Assembly: GCA_948146395.1 (NCBI GenBank)
Contig: OX411545.1
Coordinates: forward strand, 17,604,026 to 17,668,025
From: Fragum whitleyi
Lineage: Eukaryota > Mollusca > Bivalvia > Cardiida > Cardiidae
Reading direction: 5' to 3'
DNA length: 64,000 nt
Position numbers and translations under genes: made by a program. How positions within the stretch are numbered: position 1 is the stretch's first letter; each line of letters begins with the position of its first letter. This document shows, piece by piece, positions 47,553 to 57,624 of the stretch. Under the pieces are notes generated by a model, which was not told where the DNA came from, searched no databases, and worked only from the letters and a program-made list of their open reading frames with translations.

Positions 47553-47791
47553 CCCTTGTCATGCTGAACCTGGAATATTCCTGCTTTGGCAGGAGCTTTA
47601 TACAAACATCAGCCTGCACATATGTGCAGTCTGATGTTAGTCTTCACCGACTGTTTCTCAATTTCAAACCAGAATTGTAAATAGATTGAGTTTTTCAAAT
47701 AAAAATTGACCTATAGTTGGTACTTTCAGTGCTTTTTGCCCTTTGATTTTGGTGAAAATTTTTAGCCAAAACTTATTCAGCATGACAAGGG
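47553..47791 (+). mobile_element. piggyBac-type MITE, copy 1 (239 bp)
   Basis: CCCTTGTCATGCTGAA at the left and its inverse TTCAGCATGACAAGGG at the right, flanked by TTAA on both sides (47549-47552, 47792-47795). The TTAA target and CCC ends are typical of piggyBac. Inside: GCCTGCACATATGTGCAGTC. Confidence 0.85.
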
Positions 47792-47850
47792 TTAATAATA
47801 TTCCAATGTGCTACCACAGCGCTTTGATGGTTGCTCTCTGCCAGCTTTAA

Positions 47851-48059
47851 CCCTTGTCATACTGAATAAACAAATAGTTACTGGATGCACTAATTGCAAA
47901 GAGTTTATAGTCTGAAAATTCATTCTTCTGTGTTTCTTTTCCAGTTCACAATGGAAATCAGGTAGTATAGACTAAGATCAGACTGCACATGTGTGCAGGC
48001 TGATCATGGTCTTTACCTCCTGCAAAAGCAGGAAAATTACTGGTTCAGCATCCCAAGGG
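47851..48059 (-). mobile_element. piggyBac-type MITE, copy 2 (209 bp, internally inverted relative to copy 1)
   Basis: CCCTTGTCATACTGAATAAA at the left after TTAA, and GGTTCAGCATCCCAAGGG at the right followed by TTTT (decayed TTAA). The inside (ACTGCACATGTGTGCAGGCT; CTGCAAAAGCAGG) is the reverse of copy 1. Confidence 0.75.
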
Positions 48060-48099
48060 TTTTATAACATTGCCAGATTTGAAAAAGAAATATTAACAA

Positions 48100-48680
48100 C
48101 TAGAACTGTCGCAGAGTGGACTTATATCCCCACAAGCACTTTGTCCAAATGTAAGTGCTATTAGTGCAGGATGTGTTTGTAACAAATATTGAGGTCATAT
48201 GCAGCATTTGCATGAAGTTTCATGATTCTAGGTTGCTTGGTTCTTGAGTTAGAGTCAGGAAACAAAAATGGAATAAAAATTGACTGTGACCTTGACCTTT
48301 GATTTCTGTAACCCAAAAACAATAGGGTACTTTCTTGGGTCATAAGCAACATTGGCATAAAGTTTCATGATTGTAGGTCACTCGGTTTTTTAGTTAGGGT
48401 CCAGAAAAGAAAACTGAACTAATATTGGTTGTGTTAAGTTTTTGGGTTAAGTTTTTGACTTATTTGACCTTAACAGATGAACTTGACCTTGTCACATGAA
48501 CTTGATTTTAGTATCAGCAGATGACTATCATTGCAATCTAACATCATGCCAAATATGAGCCTTGTATCTTGAATAGTTTTTCAATTTTTTAGTTAAGTTT
48601 TGCAGACAGACAGATAGATGGACAGACAGCGGACATGGGTAAAACAATATGCCCCGATCTATCAATGTGACTTCACAATG
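48100..48680 (+). repeat. Family J repeat
   Basis: AACTAGAACTGTCGCAGAGT, CTTGGGTCATAAGCAACATT, alternating TTGACCTTG phrases, GATAGATGGACAGACAGCGG and AATATGCCCCGATC. A dispersed non-coding repeat with a 3' tail shared by 45260-45465 and 49370-49600. Confidence 0.6.
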
Positions 48681-48682
48681 AA

Positions 48683-49025
48683 CAAGCGGACAATAATGGT
48701 CCTATATCGCTCACTTCGTCTCTTTGACTCCTCTCTTTGCAAAACTAAATTCTTTAAAGATCATTAAATGATCATTAAATTCTTCAGAGAAAGACATTTT
48801 TGTATTCCTATGATCCCTGCATAAGTTTTTAGCCTTTTCTAAATAAGTTTCAAGTGACCTGGCAAACATTCTGACCAAGTTTCATGAAGATTGAACCATA
48901 TTTGTTGCCTATAGAGTGTAAACACTTAGATTGTTGACGCTGGATGACAGACAACCGATGACACACGGATGACAGGCATTCAATGATCTCAAAAGCTCAC
49001 CTTGAGCATGATGTTCTTAGGTGAG
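48683..49025 (+). mobile_element. Class F hairpin-bounded element, short copy (343 bp)
   Basis: 5' hairpin GGACAATAATGGTCC (48688-48702) then TATATCGCTCACTTCG. About two units. 3' end AGCTCACCTTGAGCATGATG, then TTCTTAGGTGAGCTTAA. Confidence 0.75.
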
Positions 49026-50117
49026 CTTAAGAAAGCCCGGCATTGCCATGCCCATTTTAAGGATGCAATCAAATTTTATTGAAAAAATTCAGTAAAGGGT
49101 CACCCAAGGAACAATCATGCCAAGTTTTGTTAAGATTGACCTTATGGTTTGGGAGGAGTAGATTTTAAAAGATTTATATTTAAGTACTTCTTGCTTTGCC
49201 CATATTTTGGGTTCAATCAAAGGTTCTTGAACAATTGGAGTAAAAGGTCACTCAGGGAACATCCATGCCATTAAAGTTTCATTGGAATTGACAACCATGA
49301 GTGGGTAGGAGATTTTTAAACAAGACGTAATTGTGAAACATGAATATGAATGAAACAGCAATTTTTTGAAAAAATTGACCTTGACAGATTATCTTGACCT
49401 TGTCACATGACCTTGACCTTGGTACCAGTAGATGTGTATCATTGAAACAGATCACTATACCAAATACAAGTATCTTGTACCATGAATAGCCTTGAAGTAA
49501 TTGGCAATGTTAAGTATTTTGTTTACGTTTTGCAGACAGAAAGATGGACAATGGTAAAATGATATGCCCTCGATCATTTGATGTGGGGGCATAAAAATTC
49601 AAAGTGAAAAAATGCTATCCATGCCAAACCAGTATTAAAGACGAAACTTAAATTCTTGAACAATTTAAGTAAAGGGTCACACAAGGAACATTCAGGCACA
49701 AGTCTGAGGAGGGGGGAGGGCAATAATTTTTTTAACAATTTAAGAAAAGGCTCACCCCAGGAACATTTCTGTCAAATAACTTTAAAATCCACCAATTGCT
49801 TTAGGAGGAAATGATGCAGGGATCATTCTGGGATGGGCCGAACTGATTTTGTGGACAAACTATTAGTGATAGGCCAAATCTAATGATATTTTTGGATGGG
49901 CCCCATATAAAAACTATTCAAATCTGATGCTTATTCTAATCTAGGAGATGTATTAAGGATTCTTAGGCCCATCAATTTTTCCAAATGGCTCATCAGTTTT
50001 GCAGATGGCCCATCAAAATCATAGATTTTTCATATAAATGAAAGGGAGATGGGCCATTGGCCCATTTCAATGGCCCTTCCTTTCATATTCCAGAAATATC
50101 CCTGATGATGTTTAAAG
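49026..50117 (+). mobile_element. Class F tandem-repeat sequence with a family J fragment
   Basis: Units with GGGTCACCCAAGGAACAATC and CATGCCAAGTTTTG repeat to about 49330. A family J fragment (about 49370-49600, ending GATGTGGGGGCATAAAAA) follows, then more decayed class F units up to the TRIM at 50118. Confidence 0.6.
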
Positions 50118-50552
50118 TGTAACGGTTTAAAGGGTGGTAACTTGCATTGGATATGCAAATGAGAGAGACCTGCCCTTAGTTAAATGGCTAATTGATGCCT
50201 ATATAGACAGAGTCGACCCATTTAGGGTTGAGGATCCTTTTCTCTGAATTGATCACGTCTGTCTATCTGCTCGTTTCATTACAATTGGTGGCAGAGGTTG
50301 GATAATGACAACTGCCAAAAAAGTTGCCTTACCTACGGGTCTCCCAGGCTAAGACTCGGGACCAGTCTTCTCGGAGAGGAGAGTAATGTAACGGTTTAAA
50401 GGGAGGTAACTTGCATTGGATATGCAAATGAGAGAGACCTGCCCTTAGTTAAATGGCTATTTGAAGGCTATATAGACAGAGTCAACCCATTTAGGGTTGA
50501 GGATCCTTTTCTCTGAATGGATCACGTCTGTCTATCTGCTCGTTTCATTACA
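50118..50552 (+). mobile_element. TRIM: miniature LTR retrotransposon, 435 bp
   Basis: Two direct 166-bp repeats (50118-50283 and 50387-50552) begin TGTAACGG and end TTACA, giving TG...CA ends; I count about six mismatches between them. Two bases after the first repeat is TGGTGGCAGAGGTTGG, which resembles a tRNA primer-binding site (close to the complement of initiator-Met tRNA, with mismatches). A purine tract GGAGAGGAGAG lies just before the second repeat. AAAG flanks both sides, and removing the element with one AAAG rejoins an ordinary class F tail. The 103-bp inside codes for nothing, so it would need proteins from another element. A TATATA lies in each repeat (50200-50205 in the first). 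Confidence 0.85.
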
Positions 50553-50640
50553 AAAGGAAGTTAATGCATGCACCGACAGACACAAGATGGACACAATGCA
50601 ATGACAATTTAACTTGCTGGGTTTGGTAAGTAGAGCTTAA
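50553..50640 (+). mobile_element. Class F element, 3' end interrupted by the TRIM
   Basis: GGAAGTTAATGCATGCACCG, ACACAAGATGGACACAATGC and CTTGCTGGGTTTGGTAAGTAGAGCTTAAA are the tail of the class F element whose preceding part ends at 50117. Confidence 0.65.
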
Positions 50641-51889
50641 AACCCTTCATTATCCATGTACAATAAGATTTTCAATATTACTTTTATGTCTATACCTCAG
50701 CTATCTTTTTCTATTCTTATTAAATCATCTTACACTCAAGTCTTTAAATAGATGGCAATATTGGATAAGGTATTCTGCGGTGTAAATGACCTGACAGGGC
50801 ATGGCTTAGCATTGACTTTATTTGGCAAGTTTACTTTTTAATATTCTGGGTTAGTTCAAAAGTTAGTCGGCAATTATCGTTTACAATTGCAATTAACTGT
50901 AACCTAAAACCAAACGATTCACATGATAATAGTAAGTGAACACATTTCATCGTTGGGTTATCAAAGGCTCCTAACTTCGGCTTGGACAAGCTGATAAAAG
51001 GTCCCAAGTTATTCATGTCCACTATCTAGTATCTATAAATAAAAGATGATCTACCTTAACCTTAAGTGCAACAACACATTACTTTGGTTCTGCCCTGCTG
51101 GGGACATTTATAATGACTTATACCGTACCTTTTATTAAAATGAAGTCAATACTATCTGGCTGAAAAATAATTAATCAAGGACATCAAAGGGAGTATGTGT
51201 TATTTGCTCAAATTTCCAACAATCATATACAGTCCTATTGGTTAACATTGGACACATAAGAAAAACAAGTACATCAATCATGTACATATATCTCATATAC
51301 ACAAAAGGGCAATACACGACTGAAATTATTAACTATTTTGGCAATGTACATGACATTTTATTTTGAAAAAACTGTCCCTTAATTTACAGAATCAGGTGAT
51401 GATCATAGGTTTTATCAACACACTTTTTGTCGGCTAGACATGTGCAGTTCAAAAAAGAACCTAACTTTAATACCCATAAAAGAAAAGCATTGATAAAGGT
51501 CAGGAATCTTTTTTCTGTATAATTCACATGCAAACATAAATTAGTGTTTAAACTTAACTGAGCATGAACATGCTGAACATGAAAAAAAAAAATTAGGTCA
51601 TTTGTTTTCAGGTTTAATGGTCAGTTTCTTGTGTTTTGTGGTGTCATATAGCTGTGCAGCTTTAGACCATACACAGGATTACCCAATGACTTAATTGGAA
51701 TTAAAAAGCATGTGCTCCATCATTTTGCTGAAAAACAACAGAGATATTCATACCGGGTTTTCCCCTATTGAGAACTGAGTAATCTTGGATACTAATTGTT
51801 GGGAGACATATGACTTGTGTCATCCACTTATCATGTCAAATATCACATGAAAGTTAGCTAAGCCTTGAAAGTAAATTAAGGAAGAAAAG
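50641..51889. other. Gene-free stretch
   Basis: No gene and no complete repeat was recognised. Confidence 0.35.
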
Positions 51890-52080
51890 TTGTGCTCTAC
51901 ATGGGACTCAAACCCATGACCCGCAGAACACTAGCATAGCCCTCTAACAACTGAGCTGGCTGGTTACCTGGTCATGAGTCTACCCACTGTCGATCACTAC
52001 ATTTGGTTCAAACTCACAGCCCCATGCTGTTGAAAGTCAGCCAAATGCGTTACCGGCTGAGCTTGCCAGGTTCTGCGTAT
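51890..52080 (-). mobile_element. SINE with two tRNA-like units (dimeric)
   Basis: On the minus strand a first unit (about 52075-52003) reads AGCTCAGCCGGTAACGCATT ... GAGTTTGAACC. A second (about 51967-51893) reads CCAGCTCAGTTGTTAGAGGG ... GGGTTTGAGTCCC. Both have A-box and B-box-like segments, but neither folds as a clean tRNA gene. Confidence 0.55.
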
Positions 52081-52463
52081 TCGTTGATAGGAGCAGCACT
52101 ATTTACCTAGTTTCTATAATTCTATCATTTAACAAATGTGTATAAAAACTGTACTATAGTAGGAGTGTTGTTCTATGTCGCTGTCAGGATTCATGGGATT
52201 GGAACGAAATTCGATGGGACGAATTCAGTTTTTCATTTATATAAATTTTTGCAACGTTTAACAACTGTTATCGCGAAATAGTTTTTGATCTTACCGCAAA
52301 TTACTGAAATCGTTGTTTAATGCCATTTAAACTGATTTTTCGGGGTTAACAACCGGTCGTCGGTCTCCAGTATAAACAAAACAGCGCCGCAGAAAAGTAC
52401 GGAAAGTACCGAAAGGCCGGGATGTAACGCGCATTCTGATTGGCTAATGAGATTTCCATGAAA

Positions 52464-52655
52464 GGGGTCAAAAATAATGAGGGTATACCTGTAAAATAAC
52501 GGTAAACCTCCATTTTTTATCGGTATACTCCCATTTTTTACAGGTTTACCCTTATTTTATAGGTTTACCCACATTTTTTATCGGTATACCGATATAATAT
52601 TAGAGGTATACCTCCATTATTTTGTGGGTATAGCGCTATCTTGACTTTTGACCCC
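52464..52655 (-). mobile_element. GGTATACC-repeat element, copy 2 (inverse of the copy at 21.9 kb)
   Basis: Bounded by GGGGTCAAAA and TTTTGACCCC. Inside are about eight units built on GGTATACC, GGTTTACC or close variants with A/T-rich spacers. The right flank GTTCGCGCGCCATACTTTTAT is the inverse of the left flank of copy 1. Confidence 0.75.
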
Positions 52656-52989
52656 GTTCGCGCGCCATACTTTTATGGCTACGCCCTTATTATTCCCGAG
52701 GTCTATCAAACAAAATTGCCGAAGGTTCCCGATTAAGACGATACATGCAATTGTATTTTCGTCGCCTTATCATGATACTTTGTTTTTCATTTCCGTCGCC
52801 ATATTTAAATGACATTACATCATAAGTATGAGTACATGTATGTAGTAATTTATGCTAAACAATTAGGATTTGACTGAAAGACTTTATCCTGATAAATTCT
52901 CATTTTTTTTATTTCCATATTTTATTTTCTTTTCTCAATGAATTTTTTTTCTCTTAACTCAATATTTTTGAATTCGTGCCTAAACCTCC

Positions 52990-53300
52990 CCCATGACATA
53001 CCCCTTAGACCTCCTCCATGACACACTCTTCATGGTCTCGTCCATGACACACTCCTCATGACCTCCTCAATGACACACTCTTCATGACCTCGTTCATGAC
53101 ACACTCTTCATGACGTTGTCCATGACACACCCTTCGTGAACTCGTCCATGACATACCCATCATAACCCCCATCATGACACACACCCCCGTGACCTCCTCC
53201 ATGACACACACGCTTCATGACCTCATCCATGACATACAAACTCCATTGCCCCCTCCATGACACACTCACTTAATGACCTCCTTCATGACATACCCCTCAA
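52990..53300 (+). repeat. 26-bp minisatellite, about 12 units
   Basis: ATGACACACTCTTCATGACC and variants; unit starts at 52993, 53018, 53044, 53070, 53096, 53122, 53148, 53174, then 27-28 bp spacing to 53285. The period is not a multiple of three, so it is not a conserved protein repeat. Confidence 0.85.
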
Positions 53301-53579
53301 ATATTTAATTGAGAATCGAGTGGGATTAATCTAAGTATTAAGAACTTGTTTCCCGGTCGATGTTAAAAAAATAAAACAACTATTTTATCATTATTTATCT
53401 ACAAAAACATATAATAAAGAAACATGGAAGAAAGAGCAAATAAGTGGAGGGTGACCTAAACGACTTAACTACAGCTTGTTCAAGCCGTAATATGGTGTAA
53501 TATGTTATCACTAATTTCGATTAATGGCATGAATTAGCAGTATTTTAACCTCCTTTGATAAAATTACGTGCTTTTCTGT

Positions 53580-53826
53580 TCAAGTGGCTTCACGCACCAA
53601 TTAGACATTTTAAAATCAACAGCAGCTATTTAAATCATGGAATGATTCTTTGATTCGATTTGAATGTTTCCTTTATCGTTTTGAAAAAAAAAAATCTAGG
53701 CTTTTTTCTAGCAATTTCGAAGCGTTATTGAGTGATTTGAGTGAGCATCTAAAATGGATAAACGGTGAATAAGCGGTTAAGAATGGTTTAAATCGAGGTG
53801 AATAGCAATTTCACGATGTCACTAGC
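53580..53826 (+). mobile_element. Tc1/mariner-type MITE, family A, 5'-truncated and diverged
   Basis: AAATCAACAGCAGCTATTTAAA, GAAGCGTTATTGAGTGATTT and CAATTTCACGATGTCACTAGC are the right half of the family with a decayed end. Confidence 0.55.
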
Positions 53827-53844
53827 TTCAATCTTCTGTAGTAG

Positions 53845-54042
53845 ATATATATAATACATACTTAGTGTTTTGTATCAAAAAAAATATCTAACGAGGTTGG
53901 AAGAATTGAAAATTGTCGAGGCTCTGCCGAGACAATTATCAATTCTCACAACCGAGGTTGATATTTTTTCATACAATACACTAAGTATGTATTATATTTA
54001 TCTTATAACCCATATTTGTCTTGTTTTCGTCGGTGTTTCTAA
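53845..54042 (-). mobile_element. Palindromic MITE, family C (copy 3)
   Basis: ATAATACATACTTAGTGTTT ... GTCGAGGCTCTGCCGAGAC ... CACTAAGTATGTATTAT forms a long fold-back, followed by TTGTTTTCGTCGGTGTTTCT, the inverse of the start of the duplicated unit at 11349. Confidence 0.8.
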
Positions 54043-54226
54043 CTGAAATGTAACTTTCTAAAAATAACCACATTATATCATGTTCTAAAAATAACTATGT
54101 GATATCATAAAACATATCATACAGCATGTTATCATACGGATAGTTGTATAGTTATAAGATAAAGTTTAGTATTGTCAGGCATTGTCGTATTAAAAGCTGA
54201 TGATTTTCCATTAAGCAAGGTCAACT

Positions 54227-54978
54227 TCATGATTTGGTATGAGTAAGCTTTTGCAGTTTAGAATCATCTGTTTCGTTTTTCTCACTTGATTTTCTCCCTT
54301 TAGTTTTGTTTGGGGATTTAGCGTCTTTGTAACCCTCTATCATCTTGCCCATAACGTCTTGACTTTTGAATCTACTCCCGGTGTCATATTGGTGCGACTG
54401 TTCAACCGCCGTTCTTAATCGGTTGTTTTCTTCCATAAGCCGTTTGTTCTTTTCGTTAGCCATCGTAAGCTTCTCCTTCATGCCATCATTTGCTGAAAGA
54501 ATCTTGATATGAGCGTCTCGTTCTTGTAGCTGCTGGTTGAGTGTTGCTATTTCATTCAGCAACTCTTTTCGTTCTCTTTCACCAGCCTTGAGAGCAACTG
54601 TTGCTTTATTGTCTACATAATAAGCTAATTGAGTAGCGGGAGGCTTCTTCATTTTGTCATTCTGTTCCACGCTTGTTTCTCGCTTGGCAAAACTAAGTTC
54701 ATCTCGCAAACGTTGGTTTTCCACCAATAATCTCTTATTGTGTTCTGAGAGGTTTGTTGCATGATCCATACCCTTTGTGATGGAATCAACTTCAAGTTCT
54801 TTCTTAAGTTTGGCAACTTCTGCTTTTAGAGAATATTTCTCTAGCTTCAGTTGCTTGTTTTCTTGCACCTTTTCAGCTAATTGCTTCTTTGCTTGCATCA
54901 TTTCCTCCTCCTTCTTGTGTAATTTTATTTGCGTACTAGACTCCTCGCTCTTCTTACGCGAAATAAGTTTCCCATTTC
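54227..54978 (-). CDS. Coiled-coil exon, about 250 codons (partial gene or extra 3' exon of the 57.6-kb gene)
   Basis: An open frame runs from a splice acceptor (ATATATTCTAG, exon from 54978) to a stop at 54227-54229. The exon begins with two bases of a split codon, followed by 25 codons before the first internal ATG (54901) and 224 codons after it. It encodes coiled coil with repeated NxRLxxENxRLR units and a basic Ser/Lys/Asn tail. It resembles the C-terminal part of the 1331-aa protein (for example ANxxNxRLxEENxRLRxAxE, then VM and KSP), but lacks the DLHK tail. Its entry phase fits a GTAAGT donor at 57656 in the end of the 1331-aa frame, so it may be that gene's last exon, extending the protein to about 1571 aa. 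Otherwise it is a 5'-truncated paralogue. No clear polyadenylation signal was seen downstream. Confidence 0.6.
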
Positions 54979-55957
54979 CTAGAATATATTAAATGAAATA
55001 TAGTCTCACAAAAGCATGTGGTTACGCCAATTTTTGAAAGTGGGCCATTGAATTATGGCCGATGGCATGTTTTCTCTAAATTAGATATAGATGATATTGA
55101 ATGAATGGTCATTGAATACCGATTTTATTTAACGAGTCATCTTTAAACAGATAAAACGAGGCTGCGTCGAGTTTTTATTTGTTAAAGTTGACAAGATAAA
55201 AATTCGGTATTAAATGAGCACAAATTGGATATTCTGTTTATAAAATGACTTTAATTTTTGTGATAAAACGAGGAAATTACATATTTATTGATTCGAAGTA
55301 TTCCGCGAAACACATTATGCCGTTTGCGAAATGCGGTCAGCAACTCCATTATGACATCATTTTCACAACGAAAATATAACGTTGATGTCCGTTCTTAGCT
55401 CATTTGCAGAGTTTGTCTACTAGCAGAAATTTTCGTGTTATATCCAAATATTCAACGGGTTACTTCACTCACGGGACGTAGGTCATATTATAAAAAAAGT
55501 ATAGTGCAAATTTGCAATTGGCTACATACATATATTTAAATCATATACGATTTACATCGCTTAGTTAACAAATAGATTACCAATTTGAAAAAAAAAAGAA
55601 AAAAAAAAAAAACTGCCAACAAACTGTCAATTTGATAACGTATGATAGCTTTATTTCTCTTATAGCTCCCCTTGTCTTTTTAAACAAAACAGCCATCAGA
55701 GACATCGTTGTCTCACAGACGTGTAAGATCATATTCTAAATGACGTCATCATGGCGTCATCTGACTCACGTGGTCTGGTATTTTGTCATAAGAGCGTTTC
55801 AAAAATTGGTTTTAAGCGTAAAAAATCATATTTATGTGGGGGGAAAATCTGTTACTCGATTTTATCATAATTTGAGACAATTTGATCTTAATCTCGTATA
55901 GAATAGAAAAAATATTAAGCGCGCCCAGATTTAAGATAATCTTGTCTAAAATAAAAT
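54979..55957. other. Probable intron or intergenic sequence
   Basis: Between the 54.2-kb exon and the MITEs. AT-rich, with an A-rich run at 55588-55612. No open frame of the coiled-coil family was seen, which fits the intron model. Confidence 0.4.
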
Positions 55958-56195
55958 TAGCCTTTGCGTGAGATTTCCAACAATTTCAAATATGCGCAAA
56001 GCAAAGTCTCTGACCAGCCTGTGCATCTGCACAGTCCGGCCAGTGTCTTCACTATGCGCTTAGTAGATAGAAAAGGTCTCAAAGTATCTGTAGACCATCA
56101 GGTAACTTTATATTTACAGTATGTGGATGTATACTCTTGTCAACATTTGCTCCTCATGAACATTTAAAGTTGTTGGAAATGTCACGCAAATGCTA
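55958..56195 (-). mobile_element. MITE, family G (copy 2)
   Basis: CCTTTGCGTGAGATTTCCAA and, at the other end, TTGGAAATGTCACGCAAATG are near-perfect inverted ends. Inside: ACCAGCCTGTGCATCTGCAC and GTCTTCACTATGCGC, inverse in layout to 8502-8740. Confidence 0.75.
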
Positions 56196-56277
56196 AAATC
56201 TCATGACACATCCTATGTATTCGAGCGAAGGAACAAGTAACTTAATAAGAACAATCGTTATAGTGGTACGGGAGGTA

Positions 56278-56978
56278 CCGTTTATAACAATGTGAAGTTG
56301 ACAAGATGAATGATTTTGAAATGACTTTGGAATGAAATTCAAAAGATGGGAGGAACTAGTTTTGAACGATTTAAAATGGGGGTAATACAATATTTACCAT
56401 TAAAATTCGGACAAATTTAGTGATAATTGATTTATTCACTGTAAAAAAAATTTACGTATATGTGATCCGTCACGCGAAAAGGGACCATCCGGGAATTCTG
56501 TAAAATGAATTATGGAAAAAGAGATTTGATCCGGCATAGGTCAACTAGAAGTCGCATGTCAAAAATTCTTTCACTGGAAGATAGATTAATCATTATATTT
56601 CCAGAAAATATGCACGGGGGCAAAAGTTTCGATCCCAGTCAGTCTGCGCACTTCGCGCAGTCTGACAAGGGTCGACACTTCACGCACTACCCAGATGGTC
56701 CCTTTTCGCGTGACGGGTCACATTTCTGTTTTTGTGTCTTAATGACGAATCAGACGCTTTAAAATCAACATCAGCTAATAAAATCGTGCAAGGATTTGAT
56801 CGATTTGAATGAAATCTTGGTCGTTTTGAAGAATTAAGAAGCGTTTTTGGACCATATTTGAGCGTTTTTGGGTGATTGAAGTGAGTTTTGAATGTAATGA
56901 ATAGATCGCTGTGCGAGCATTGTAGAATGGTTTGGATAAAGACGTGACTCAGTGTCAATTTCCCGATGCTATTAACTG
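56278..56978 (+). mobile_element. Tc1/mariner-type MITE family A, split by a family D insertion
   Basis: Left part ATAACAATGTGAAGTTGACA ... and right part AAAATCAACATCAGCTAATA ... CGATGCTATTAACTG then TA belong to one element; 56462-56721 is a different element. Confidence 0.7.
56462..56721 (+). mobile_element. TIR element, family D, 260 bp, nested in family A
   Basis: GTGATCCGTCACGCGAAAAG ... CTTTTCGCGTGACGGGTCAC are inverted ends about 28 bp long with one or two mismatches. The inside holds the hairpin CTGCGCACTTCGCGCAG. Only one copy was seen in the window. Confidence 0.8.
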
Positions 56979-57191
56979 TATGTATTGAACGTATTTAAAT
57001 CGCTATCGAATGTATAATTATATTGAGAGTGAGCGGTCAATTGTAATGTTTGGATGATATTGGAGGAACTTGTAATCAGAAATAAATTCTATAAGAATAT
57101 CATAAAGATGAAATCGTATCACGAAAAAGAATGCTATAACTACCAGTATAATTAGAGTATGCTGCGACCTTTTTGAAAATTGTCAAGTATT

Positions 57192-57607
57192 CAGTTAGTA
57201 ACATAGTGAAATTGATAATCAAAACCATTCTAAATCGCTCACTCAGCGATCCATTCATTCATTCCAAACACTCACTCAAACCATTCAACAACGCTCAAAC
57301 CCATTGTAAAATATAGAATTAACAGCGCCATTTAAAATAAATTTTGATACAGGAAAATAGCGATTACACTGACATAATTCAAATTGTGAGCGTCTTATAG
57401 GTTTTTGAAGAATTAAGAAGCTATGTGTAGACATTTAATGCATTTTTTATTAAAGGGGGGGTATCAATATCGCCTATTTTGTTCATCCTGAACAATTTTG
57501 TTCATTCACTCAAAAGTCGCTCCACACGCTCATTCAATTTTCATTCCTAAATCATTTCAAATCATTCACCTTGTCAATTTCTCGATGTTTCTCGATGTTG
57601 TTAACTG
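57192..57607 (+). mobile_element. Tc1/mariner-type MITE, family A, directly beyond the 1331-aa stop
   Basis: It begins CAGTTAGTAACATAGTGAAA and ends GTTGTTAACTG then TA, 17 bp before the stop codon of the 1331-aa frame. The inner CATCCTGAACAATTTTGTTC stem is present. Confidence 0.75.
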
Positions 57608-57624
57608 TAATTAAAAAAAAATGT

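Noticed and set aside
50118..50552. Reading the two 166-bp repeats as simple tandem duplication
   Set aside because: TG/CA ends, primer-like site, purine tract and a flanking AAAG duplication together fit an LTR mini-element much better.
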